Positions 27,501 to 35,271 of a DNA stretch of 64,000 nt are shown here, piece by piece. This DNA is from Amphibalanus amphitrite (lineage: Eukaryota > Arthropoda > Thecostraca > Balanomorpha > Balanidae). Numbering within the stretch: the first letter of the stretch is position 1; each line of letters begins with the position of its first letter. The position numbers were made by a program, and so were the translations under genes. The stretch is from positions 372,001 through 436,000 of the forward strand of contig NW_024881842.1 of the NCBI RefSeq assembly GCF_019059575.1, read 5' to 3'. The notes beneath the pieces were generated by a model that saw only the letters and a program-made list of their open reading frames with translations, was not told the DNA's origin and did no database searches.

Positions 27501-30500
27501 TGTCATGTTACCCCTCCCTGGCGAATTTACTCTTCATGAAAGAGTAAAATTTACCATCTGGAAGGTGGTAAAAAACGTCTGTGTGTCAAGCTACCATGCT
27601 ATGGCGGGTTTACCCTTCAGGAAATGGTAAAAAAGTTTTCAGTGGTACCCAAATGACCTTTGACCTGTGACCTCTTTTCGGAGACCATGTTTGGCCGGAA
27701 TCGCGATTCCGCGTATGTCGGCTCGCATTAGCCGCGCGTTTGCAAGCTTTTCGTGGTTCCAAACGTTCAAACGTGTGATTTGATGTTGCTCCCATGCATT
27801 AGGGTGGATATCAAGGTCACCTGAAGGTCAGGTCAGGTCATTGACTTTGACCTCGGTCAGTGACCTCGGTTCACTTTTTCGAGTTTTACATGTTTCTAGG
27901 CTAGTTTTTGGAGCTGAATTCGAATTTAGCAACCATTTGAACATTTACGAAGTAGTTTTGGTGACTTCGTAACATGTTACGAAGCTGTCAGAGGCGGTTG
28001 ACACGTACTACGAATACCCGTCACGACGCCTACTGGTTGACCTGATCTGACCTGATCCGACCTGATCTAAATGCTTAAAGACATCGTCTGTGATCAAAAC
28101 CAACACGATATTCGGTGATCAGCACCCCGAAAAACCACTTAGCAGCCACACTTTACGACTTTCTAGCAGGTCCTGATTTTCCCGACTTTGGGTCATTGAC
28201 CTGACCTGGAAGGTCAACCAGTGACCTAAGACCTTAAAATTGGGTATCATCGGCTTCCTCTCGTCACGCGCAACACGCTCGTTTTTTTCTGCGAAGCTCT
28301 AGCTCGATCAGGGGCCAAACGGCAGGGGGGGGGGGGGGGTCCAACCGACCCCCCCCCCCCCTACACATTAGAAGCTGGCAAACGCCGCACACATGCGAGG
28401 GTTAAGTGGTTATATAATATTTGCCCTCTATTCTCCAGCCTGATATAACGATCTACCCGAAGCGTTCTTATAAGCGCCGAGTGCTCTATAGTTGCCCGAC
28501 CGCCTTTGACGCACCCCGTGCCTATCCACTTTACTTGATTTTGCGGAAGAAGGCCCGGTCAGACAGCGATTGGTGGCTCAGATGAAGCCGCAGTGGCTTA
28601 GAAAACCTACGGAGGCTCAAACAGACCCCTCGGTGGGTGGCTCAGTCAAACTCGGCGGCTCAAACGGACACAAGGTGGCTTACACAAACGCTCGCTAGAT
28701 CAGACATACAGCACCTGCTGGCTCAGCTACCTTATAGACCAAACAGCAGACAGTACCGGTAAACCTGCTGGTCCAGACAGGCAGTATGCGCTGGCGCGGC
28801 TGGTACTAACAGACAGCACACGATGGTTTGGGTAACATCGCTGGCTCAGACACCAACTGGACTAGGTAGCTAGCTGGCAACGATACCGCTGAATCTGACA
28901 GTATTTCTACGTGCTGGCTTAGTGGGCTGCACGCGTTGATTTAGACCAAAGACTGCTGGCTCCTGTCCACATGATCCTTTGTCCCTGTGGTCAGCACTCA
29001 TCTTCCCAATCTCTCCAAGCATCAGACCCTTCTTATAACCGACTCTCCTAACTGAAGACTTGCCTGTAAGGTATGCAACAACTTGCATGAGATCTCATTA
29101 TCCTGTATAGCCTCTTGAAAATCTATACCCGTCTGTTGTTCTCAACAAGCTAATAAATAGCAGTCGCGAGTCGCTCCAAAAATATCCTCATGCCGCTTCC
29201 TGGCAGCCGTGGGCGTCGCGTTTGTTCCACCGCGGCTGTGACGCAGGTTTGGCCACCACCTGCGGTCCTTCCTGGAGCCGAGAGCCTGTAGAGAGGCCGG
29301 TGGGCGGACTGCGACTCCAATAGTCGACCTCTCGATGGGCCGACTCCGGATCAGGGCGAATCGAGTGGTGCTCTCGGAGTCCTCCAAGCCGCTCGGCGGA
29401 CTCCGGTGGTGCTCTCGAGACGGCAGAACGGTGATATACTAGCGGCAGACGGCGGAGGGTCAGATGGAACCCGTCACCCGACCGGGGCTCACTGTTAGCC
29501 ATGAACGCCCGCGACGAAGGACGGGGCTGGATGGCATATTGTGAACCTGTGAGTGTCGGTTATGCGAAGAACGGTTGACGTCAGGGACTTGAGAGGTCAC
29601 TGACACGCGCGTTTTTACTTTGACGCGCGTAAGCTATATGTACTCATGTTCTCGCACCTCTTACTTTGCCCTTTCTGCCAGGGAATAAGTACATACTTAG
29701 TCTTTGCGGCTGGTCCCATCTAACTCGAATGCTCTTCATAAATGGACTGTTTCGTGGTCCTTGAATTACGTGACATTTGCTACATTGTATAGGCATTAAC
29801 ATAACCAGGCCATATTGCAATATTTACAAGCTACAAGATATAAAACTAAGGTGCATTCATGTGCTGACCGTAACTCGACGTTAATTCTGGACGGTCCATT
29901 CGTATTTACGTTTGACAACGTCCTTGTCACCGAGATAGAACGCTTTGCATGGGAAGATTCACTTCGCCAATCGTTCATCGAAAGTAAAAGTAACTATGCA
30001 CTGTACACCACAGTTTCTAGCAAAGGAATGAAGCTTGGAGCCAGTCGGGACTCTCAGTTCTGCATCTCATCTGCGATAGTGTGTGCGTTGCGTAACTGGT
30101 ATGCGCACATGCCTGATGTGTCCTGAAGCATTCGTAGGGCCGAGTCGACTGCAGTAGCCCCAGGGCAACTGAAGCGTTTATGGTCGCGTTCCAGTGACCT
30201 GCGGCTTTGAAAGGGAACACGGGAGATATAAAACTGAAGGGTGAGTCGCTTCGGCGTCGATTAGTAAGGATGATTGGTGATGTTGCGTAACTTGTCATGT
30301 TTTGTACGATTTGTTACCCGTGATTACAGCTACTTTGTGACTTTGTAAAAACGTGACCCTTTGTGCTATGTTCCCTTAGGCAAGTGCGTGAGTGATGGTT
30401 TCGACGCATCTCATTTTCAGAACATAAGTGGATGTCGTTACATTTCTTGCTAGCCACTTCAATGTACTGTATTGCACGGCGCACCTATGCGCTCTAGCCG

Positions 30501-33500
30501 GCGCTCACTTGATTAAGAAATATCAGTGATGGTTATTGGTTTGAACTGCTAACTTCTAATTGAAATATACATTCGGTGCGAGATGGAGACGTAGGTAACA
30601 GTCGAAATTATTAAGTCCTCTTGTCTCCCCAAACACGAGCACGACTTGGCCATTGGACACAACAGCAGTTTAAATCGATAGTTATGGGACGTAACAGCTG
30701 CCGGCGTTGCTCAACGCGCATTCTTTTCATGCGTGCTCGTACAACCAGTGTAAGAAATTAAGAAGTTACGGTTGCTGGTCTTACCAAGGGCTCTATGATT
30801 CGTCTTTCACGGGGTTATTTTGTATATTATTGCATAGCCAGGCGGACTGCTAAGTTGCCTTCATTTCTTGCCTTGTTAACTGGTTGTTGATGAGTCTCGC
30901 AATTCAGATCATATCCTTTCTTATCCATATCCCTGTTGACCTTGCCACTCTCTTATTGACCTTGCAGTACTTTTATATCTGTGTCGTATTAATCTTTCTG
31001 TGGCCCTTACGGCCTTACTAAAGGCACCACTGACCCTCCCGTGGCCCCTTTCTAACCTATCCTTGAACCCCGCTGACCCTTCTGTAACCCCTTGCTGACC
31101 GGTTGACCTTTATGTGACCTCTACAGGGTGTAACGAAATTATCCGGACATCTTTCTTCGCGCTGTAATTAAGAAGCAAGACATTCTGATATTTTCCCTTT
31201 TGAATTATTATATAGCCACCTTTCACATGGGCGCAGGTACACATTTTTGGAGCATTCCAGCCACTGGATTTTCCAGCACAGTGGGTTTCATATAGAGTAG
31301 CGCCTTACTAACCTGTGCCCGCAGTTGGGCGGCGCTGGTGGCGGGTGTCCCCTCATTCATCTCCTGATGGACAATAGTCCATAATATATCGATGGAATTG
31401 TATGGGAACTATTTCCAAGCCATAGCCCTTTAGCCCTGAAGAACAAAAAGGTCCTCTCGGCATCACTTCTCATTCTGCTAGGGACTTGAAGATGGTGCGC
31501 CGCCCCGTATGAAGACTGCGCGGCTTGAATCAGGCATCGGTACACGTTCAGAAACCGAGCCATCCTGTGCCGTCTGGTTGAGTGGCTCCAACCAATCGCT
31601 AGCCAGGATGTTGCGCCGGTAATACTCGTCACTGATAGTGGTTTTCTGTGTCGTCATGAACAGCTTGAATATTACACAGCAGCTGAACATGCTCCAGGTC
31701 TGGATTTTGGCCGGATGTTTGACGCCGGCGACGGCCGGCACATTCGAGCTGCTGGCAGCCCACACATGGCCGATTTGACGGTTCAACGGGTATCGCAGCT
31801 CGAACAGCTTCCCATCCGACCAGGTCACCTCATTCGTGTCTTCCTTCGACCAGTGGACACGCCCTGGCCTGAAGCCAAATATGGTGGACTGGTTGTTTTC
31901 CCGTCAATTTCATTGTCTTTTCCAGTTTGAAGGGCAGTAAAACCAAGCTAAAGGGCGGGTAACGGTGAATCATGATGTGGGACCTCTTATTATCTGCCTT
32001 GGTAAGAATTCGAGTCAGTATGCGGATTAATTGGTGCCGTTTCCTTGTCGCTATCTTGACAACTCTCCTCACCACTTGGCAAAGGGCGCCTTTTGCGATC
32101 GAGGCCGGGCTGAGTCTGCCACCAAGTCCCAGCTTATTACGCCTCAGGCAGATGTCCTATATGGCTGCTGCTGATGTCCAGCTGCTGACAGACCAGCGTC
32201 TGGCTCATGCCACCATGCCACCAACACGTAGCCTTACTACGAAACGAGAGACTGTACTCCTTTCTCTCCACTGCCTTAAACGAAAACTATCAAATGAACC
32301 CGTCGGCGACTCGATTCTTACTCAGAGCAAGAGTCATTTCGCAAGGTCAGGTCACTGCTGAGTTGAGAGCAGATACCAGAGGTATGCATTCATCCAATTT
32401 TCCAACTTCTGACATTAAAAGAGAAACTGTGCGAGCAGATATGGCAAAAAAATAGTTGTCTGGATAATTTCGTTACACCCTGTACTTACCTTACCATGCC
32501 CCCTGACTGTTTTCAGGAGCTGGTGGACGAGCACGCGCACCCGCTGCTGCGCCGGATCGCCAGCCGGCTGTACCACCTGTGGGAGTACGTGCTGGACCGG
32601 CTCAGCCGCGACGAGGTGGTACCGGCCGTCTCCGTCGTGGCCACCATCGTCTTTCTCATCGCTGGGGGATACCTCATGGCCTACCTGGTGTGAGTGGAAT
32701 GGGAGGGCGGGGGGGTGGGGTGGGTGGGGGTTCTCGTCACCGTTTTCAGGCTGGGCAATATTGACTCGGAAGGGGAAGGAAGTATTTCTCGTGGATTCTT
32801 GCAAAAAGTACAATCGTAGAGTAAATGGTAATGTACTGTTGTATTAGCACTAAACAAGTTTATTGGAAAACAAAACAACACGTTTTGGCATTAGTTATGC
32901 AGCTTACGGAATTCGCCACCAGATCCAAAACCTAGATATGTATTGTATACCCTCTGTGTATCTTAATGACTGCTTCGTTGACACCTGGTCAGAGAAAACC
33001 TCCATGACTACCAGTTGTGTTCGTTTGTGTTTCTACATGTTTCGTATGTTGTTTCGTACTTGTTTGAGCGGGGTGTCCAATGCCCATTTCTACTATCACC
33101 CCACACTAACACAATCCCCTCTCGCCCACCCCATCTCAACCCCCCGTGCTCGGCTTCTCTCCCTCTGCAGTAAGATGGAGGAGGAGTCCATCCAGAGCCG
33201 GTACCGAGCCGAGGGGCGCACCCCGCCCACCCGGTCTGGCACGGGCACCGCTCAGCTGCGGGTCCATGAGATGCGCGTGGAGACGTACAACGGCCTGGTG
33301 CGCCTGCTGAAGCCCGGCTGCCGCACCATCGTACTGCTGGTGGATGCCGACAGCAAGGCCAACCTGCTGGCGCGCTTCCACCGCATCGTCTGGCCCTACA
33401 GGAAGTGAGTTTGGGTGAGGGCGTCGCTGGGGGTTGGATGGAGGGAGAGCGAGTGTGCTGAAAGACAGGCAGAGGGACGAGGGTGGAAGGGGGTATTGCG

Positions 33501-35271
33501 ATGGACGGGTCGCGGAGCTAAATGAATTGCACGAAGGAGGAAGGGGTAAATTTGTTTTTGTTTTGTTTTTGTATCAACAACATGCCTATCTGCCTAGTTC
33601 TGCCATATCCTCATGGACACATTTAGGCCATTGTGGAGACGTCTATATAAATATGTTCGAAGTCACAATGACGGATCTATTCGAGCTGTTCGCTGCATTT
33701 CGTGCGTGCGTGTGTTGAACTACGTCCGATGTCCTTTACTGCAGGAACAAGTCGCTGATGTTCGCGTTCGTGGTACTGGAGCGCGGACTGGAGTGGTACC
33801 GGCGTCTGCTGATGCCCAGCCTACCGGACAACCAACAGCTCAACATCAACCCGAAAAACTGCATCGGCACCGTGCTCAGCATCAACGGCTACCGCAAGTA
33901 CTTCTGTGAGTACTGACGCTGACATGGAGAGTTCTCGATACATAAGCGGACAGGATCAGACCCACTTAGAATAGCTCTCTGCATAAGTCGGTCTGCCGAT
34001 CGCTACATAATCGGGCTTATGAGTTGTTGAAGGTAGAACAACTGGGGAAAAGGCGATGGGAAATATTTATGGGAGCTTATTGATCTTAGGATCGTCACAC
34101 CACGGTAGATTTATTTGAACTCAAGTTTTATCAGTGCTATCATTTCAATTAAATATTTTGCCCCCTGTGCTGAAGTTTGCTAAAACATTACGAGTTTGGC
34201 AAAATGTAGATGACTTTGGTATAGACCTACCTCTATTACCTTTCACTTAAATTTTTTATGGAAACTTCCTTGCCTGTTAAAGTTTTAATGAGAAACGCAG
34301 CTAACCTTTCTCATCAGCCATGGTAAAGTTTTGCTGCTCACATTACGCTCTGATGAGACCTCAGTGAAGCCCGCCGTGCCGTGCCGGGAGTACACCCTTT
34401 TATCCAAGTATCTACCGTGACCTGTCACACTGTATCCCCACTCCACTCCCAGCTGACAGACTGTACTGAATCCCCCCCCCCCTCCCCGGGACGTGTCTGC
34501 AGGCATGTATCACGCCAAGCACGCTGAGGTGGGCGGAAAGGCGGGCGCTCGCCGGCGCCGCACGGCCAAAGGGGGCGCCACCGGCGGCGGGGAGTTTCTC
34601 GGCTTTGATGAGGACGACAGCAGCAGCTCGGACGTGGAGACGGGAGAAAAGAGAGAGCATAGGGTGAGGAGAGAGGATGGGGTATCATTGAGGCGTATTG
34701 AGGCGACAATTTCATAGTTGACTGATATGTTTAGATTGCAGGGTAGGTGGAACTTGAGAGTAAAGCAGTGCGACGTCCCTTGGGAATTGAAGTGCCCTGT
34801 TGAATCATGTGTCGTCTTCAAATCTCATAAACACCCATTGACTTGTCATCCTTAAATTTGTCTTGTGCCTTTTTGCACCCGCTTACGCCCTTTGATAAAT
34901 AGACACATTGAACCAAATCTGTCCACAATATTTCCAGACAATTTAATCAGCAATCAGTTATGATGATGATTTGGAGTGACAGGGCGCACCAGCTGCTATC
35001 AGCAATCAGTTAAAATGGAGGCAATCAGTTAAAATGGAGGATGTTCCATCAGCGTCTGGGAGGTACACGGGAAGCGGAGAGAGGCTTCATCCTCCCTGTG
35101 ATTAACCTATGGATGCCCGTCTACCGACAGACTGCCCGGGCGGCTCTCAGTGACGAGGTACTGTTCGAGGAGCACCTGCTGGACGGCCTGGGCGGCTGGC
35201 TGGATCGACTCTTCGAGGGGCAGACGGTCCGCTACCACGTCAAGTACTGGCCAGACTTCACCGGCAAGTAG
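6573..35271 (+). CDS. DNAJC16: DnaJ homolog subfamily C member 16 (ER DnaJ-thioredoxin membrane protein)
   Basis: Fourteen exons: 6573-6721, 7874-7940, 8132-8307, 9093-9243, 9574-9703, 10054-10234, 10757-10958, 11588-11798, 12687-12883, 32517-32689, 33171-33404, 33745-33905, 34503-34663, 35131-35271. All junctions are GT-AG, all phases agree, and the total is 2334 bases (777 residues), close to the vertebrate protein. Order: signal peptide (1-21), J domain (23-87) with HPD at 51-53, thioredoxin-like domain with WCFSC (CxxC at 155-158), a long lumenal region, one membrane span near 524-546 (AVSVVATIVFLIAGGYLMAYL), then a C-terminal part with a basic/Gly stretch and an acidic Ser run. The family comprises ER membrane co-chaperones linked to Hsp70 through the J domain. 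The acceptor of the last exon is weak, but its phase and length fit. Intron 9 is 19.6 kb and hosts another gene. Confidence 0.95.
6902..7671. mobile_element. hAT-like element with GGAACGCA repeats
   Basis: The inverted ends CAGAGCTGGGC and GCCCAGCTCTG are flanked by a perfect 8-base duplication, ATAATTAG (6894-6901 and 7672-7679). The subterminal parts are arrays of GGAACGCA-type repeats on both sides. No transposase is visible. It sits in DNAJC16 intron 1. Confidence 0.9.
8397..8955 (-). mobile_element. Degenerate TTAA-type element (piggyBac-like family)
   Basis: The text is a diverged, inverted relative of the elements at 24511-28405 and 61269-62162. It shares AGGTCAGGTCAGGTCA runs, a CGTAACATGTTA motif and a G/C run, and it ends in TGCGAGGTTTAA, which resembles the TTAACCCTCGC end of the family. 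It lies in DNAJC16 intron 3. Confidence 0.55.
10258..10505. repeat. (GAAC)n / (GAAT)n / (GGAT)n microsatellite
   Basis: Compound tetranucleotide tract in DNAJC16 intron 6: pure GAAC repeats at about 10268-10362, passing into GAAT and GAGT units. Confidence 0.95.
11499..11642 (+). repeat. Tandem 72-base duplication giving two in-frame DNAJC16 exon 8 acceptors
   Basis: CTATCGTCCTCAG|TCTGTGC (exon start 11516) and CTATCGTCCCCAG|TCCGTGC (exon start 11588) are two copies of one acceptor. They are exactly 72 bases apart, and no stop lies between them in the coding frame. Using the first would add 24 residues (SVLDTFYLTEASHATT...). The second was chosen for the main model because it avoids the repeat. 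Confidence 0.8.
12118..12603. mobile_element. TTAA-flanked MITE, AGGGACCCTCCCACC family (copy 1)
   Basis: TTAA lies at both ends. The termini are AGGGACTCTCCCACCTT on the left and AAGGTGGGAGGGTCCCT on the right. It is about 486 bases long and closely related, in inverted orientation, to 63068-63542. The TTAA target fits piggyBac-type transposition. It lies in DNAJC16 intron 8. No coding capacity is seen. Confidence 0.85.
12855..13080 (+). repeat. Decaying tandem copies of the DNAJC16 exon 9 end and donor
   Basis: The exon 9 end plus donor (CTGCCGCATCAGACCACCGT, CAGGTAGGTTCAACGGGG) is followed by about three diverged copies at roughly 12918-12960, 12975-13010 and 13040-13065. Each retains GCCGCATCAG- or CCACATCAG-like text and some keep the CAACGGGG tail. 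These are extra, weakened donor-like sites. Confidence 0.7.
13081..14774. other. Intronic, nothing recognised
   Basis: This is the part of DNAJC16 intron 9 before the 3' end of the antisense carboxypeptidase. Short reading frames here show no recognisable protein. No transposon ends were identified. Confidence 0.5.
14775..20620 (-). CDS. Secreted M14 zinc carboxypeptidase (A/B type) with propeptide
   Basis: Two exons on the minus strand: 20620-20529 (signal peptide) and 16125-14775. They join at a split Gly codon (GG|G) to give 480 residues; the donor is GTGAGT and the acceptor CTCAG. Residues 1-23 are a signal peptide (LQLLVLWLVAAASTA). The junction reads TYDGHRVYDVAV, the typical start of the activation propeptide. 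An unusually long acidic linker (DEEDDDSDID) precedes the catalytic domain. Zinc ligands are His250 and Glu253 (HAREW) and His370 (SVHSYG). Arg in WRKNR and in DLNRNF, Tyr422 and catalytic Glu444 (VAIEARD) are present. Enzymes of this kind remove C-terminal residues, usually in digestion. The S1' specificity position (SGTSTDW) reads Thr, where A-type has Ile and B-type has Asp. The gene lies wholly inside DNAJC16 intron 9, antisense. Confidence 0.93.
16376..16860. repeat. Foldback complex in the carboxypeptidase intron
   Basis: Two interleaved inverted repeats. GGATATCTTTTCC (about 16420) pairs with GGAAAAGATATCC (about 16490) around a CGAGCGACGAAGGAGCGAGG loop. TATCTTTCTATGTTGAGGTT (about 16536) pairs with AACCTCAACTAGAAAGATA (about 16836). 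It is probably a MITE or a nested pair. No target duplication could be assigned. Confidence 0.55.
17180..20528. other. Carboxypeptidase intron, nothing recognised
   Basis: The intron between the two carboxypeptidase exons holds the foldback complex near 16.4-16.9 kb. The rest shows no gene, RNA or transposon end that I can support. Confidence 0.45.
20801..20952. mobile_element. Short hAT-like MITE
   Basis: The ends CATAGGCGGCGGAAC and GTTCCGCCGCTCCTG are inverted copies with small differences. They are flanked by a perfect 8-base duplication, AGCCTTAT (20793-20800 and 20953-20960). It lies about 180 bases upstream of the carboxypeptidase ATG, so it may lie in that gene's promoter or 5' UTR. 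Confidence 0.75.
20961..22332. other. DNAJC16 intron 9, nothing recognised
   Basis: AT-rich sequence upstream of the antisense carboxypeptidase. I see no coding exon, RNA gene or repeat structure. Confidence 0.45.
22333..22540. repeat. 43-base tandem repeat, about 4.8 copies
   Basis: Units read GAGATCCACTCGGATCATAG followed by ATCCAACCCCTxAATTTTGT and CG. Each unit holds two GATCC sites and one GGATCATAGATCC-like near-palindrome. The first and last units are the most diverged, as expected at the edges of an array. Confidence 0.8.
22541..23905. other. DNAJC16 intron 9, minor repeats only
   Basis: No gene was found. Just before the hAT-like element, at 23851-23905, short degenerate tandem units of the form CCAGTGACCTCTGACCA are present. 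The element inserted into these. Confidence 0.45.
23906..24194. mobile_element. Dimeric hAT-like GGAGTC element (copy 1)
   Basis: It starts CAGGGCTGCGGAGTCGG and ends CGACTCCGCAGCCCTG, with a perfect 8-base duplication, CCTCTGAC, on both sides (23898-23905, 24195-24202). Inside, a first unit ends CCCTG at 24045, is followed by CTAGG, and a second head-to-tail unit begins TCTGCGGAGTCGG. GGAGTC runs make up most of both units. Confidence 0.85.
24375..24447 (+). tRNA. tRNA-Ala (anticodon AGC)
   Basis: A 73-base cloverleaf. The acceptor stem GGGGCTG pairs with CAGCTCC, with the G3-U70 pair that marks alanine tRNAs, and the discriminator is A. The anticodon stem and loop are CTCGC-TTAGCAT-GTGAG, with AGC at the anticodon. 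The A box (TAGCTCAAGTGG) and B box (GGATCGATACC) are intact, and a TTTT Pol III stop follows at 24451-24454. All stems pair, so it is probably functional. It lies in DNAJC16 intron 9, between a hAT-like element and a TTAA element. Confidence 0.92.
25170..26490 (-). pseudogene. 5'-truncated non-LTR retrotransposon reverse transcriptase
   Basis: An open frame of about 440 codons runs on the minus strand from near 26490 (QISKICERIICDQ) to a stop at 25170. Visible motifs are AQHGFLAGRSCETNL, VYTDYSSAFTSVDHSLLL, GVPEGSICGPILF and the catalytic box LMYADDLKLYR, followed by the connection region CLWSGTWKLALNPSKC and a thumb and C-terminal part as in Jockey/CR1-type ORF2. The endonuclease and the start of ORF2 are missing, so it is a fragment. 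The long open frame suggests a recent insertion. Confidence 0.88.
27225..27640. repeat. Degenerate repeats of GTAAAAAACGTCTGTGTGTC
   Basis: Three or four units combine an ACGTCTGTGTGTC-like core, a TTACCMT(C/G)C block and a GGGTTTAC(C/T)CTT block at about 27240, 27490, 27570 and 27615. They form the right end of the 2.9 kb insertion. Confidence 0.6.
28406..31121. other. DNAJC16 intron 9, weak repeats only
   Basis: At about 28566-28930 there are very degenerate GGTGGCTCA-type repeats. A 103-codon frame at 29815-30126 (+) has no recognisable features and no splice or promoter context, so I do not call it. Nothing else was found. Confidence 0.4.
31122..32484. mobile_element. Tc1/mariner-type element
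   Basis: TA dinucleotides flank inverted ends CAGGGTGTAACGAAATTATC (left) and GATAATTTCGTTACACCCTG (right). At 1.36 kb it has the usual length for a mariner with a single transposase gene. A decayed transposase lies on the minus strand inside it. The right end is 32 bases upstream of DNAJC16 exon 10. Confidence 0.9.
31478..31828 (-). pseudogene. Decayed mariner transposase (C-terminal catalytic part)
   Basis: The minus-strand frame reads MTWSDGKLFELRYP, VWAASSSNVPAVAGVKHPA, a middle part with ISDEYYRRNIL, and FIRGGAPSSS. This follows the order of mariner catalytic blocks (WSDE, then QDGAPAH). The second block has lost the catalytic Asp (RGGAP), and upstream frames are broken. It is inactive. 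Confidence 0.8.

Larger units (their letters stand above)
24768..27646. mobile_element. Insertion flanked by a perfect 106-base direct repeat
   Basis: 24662-24767 and 27647-27752 are identical 106-base stretches of the host element. The inserted part begins TCAAAACTTTTTTACTACC and ends GGTAAAAAAGTTTTC, roughly inverted ends. It contains a reverse-transcriptase reading frame and a set of GTAAAAAACGTCTGTGTGTC-type repeats. Its class is uncertain; the long flanking repeat could be an extreme target duplication or a recombination product. Confidence 0.7.
24511..28405. mobile_element. TTAA-flanked piggyBac-like element split by a 2.9 kb insertion
   Basis: It is bounded by TTAA on each side, with termini CCCTCGCATGTGT and ACACATGCGAGGG. 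Next to each end is a G- or C-run (GTGTAGGGGGG on the left, CCCCCCTACAC on the right). The body resembles 61269-62162. Removing the insertion and one copy of its 106-base flanking repeat leaves about 910 bases, close to the 894-base relative. No transposase was found in it. Confidence 0.85.

Noticed and set aside
29815-30126. 103-codon plus-strand frame
   Set aside because: No motif, splice context or promoter, and AT-rich codon use unlike the real genes here.
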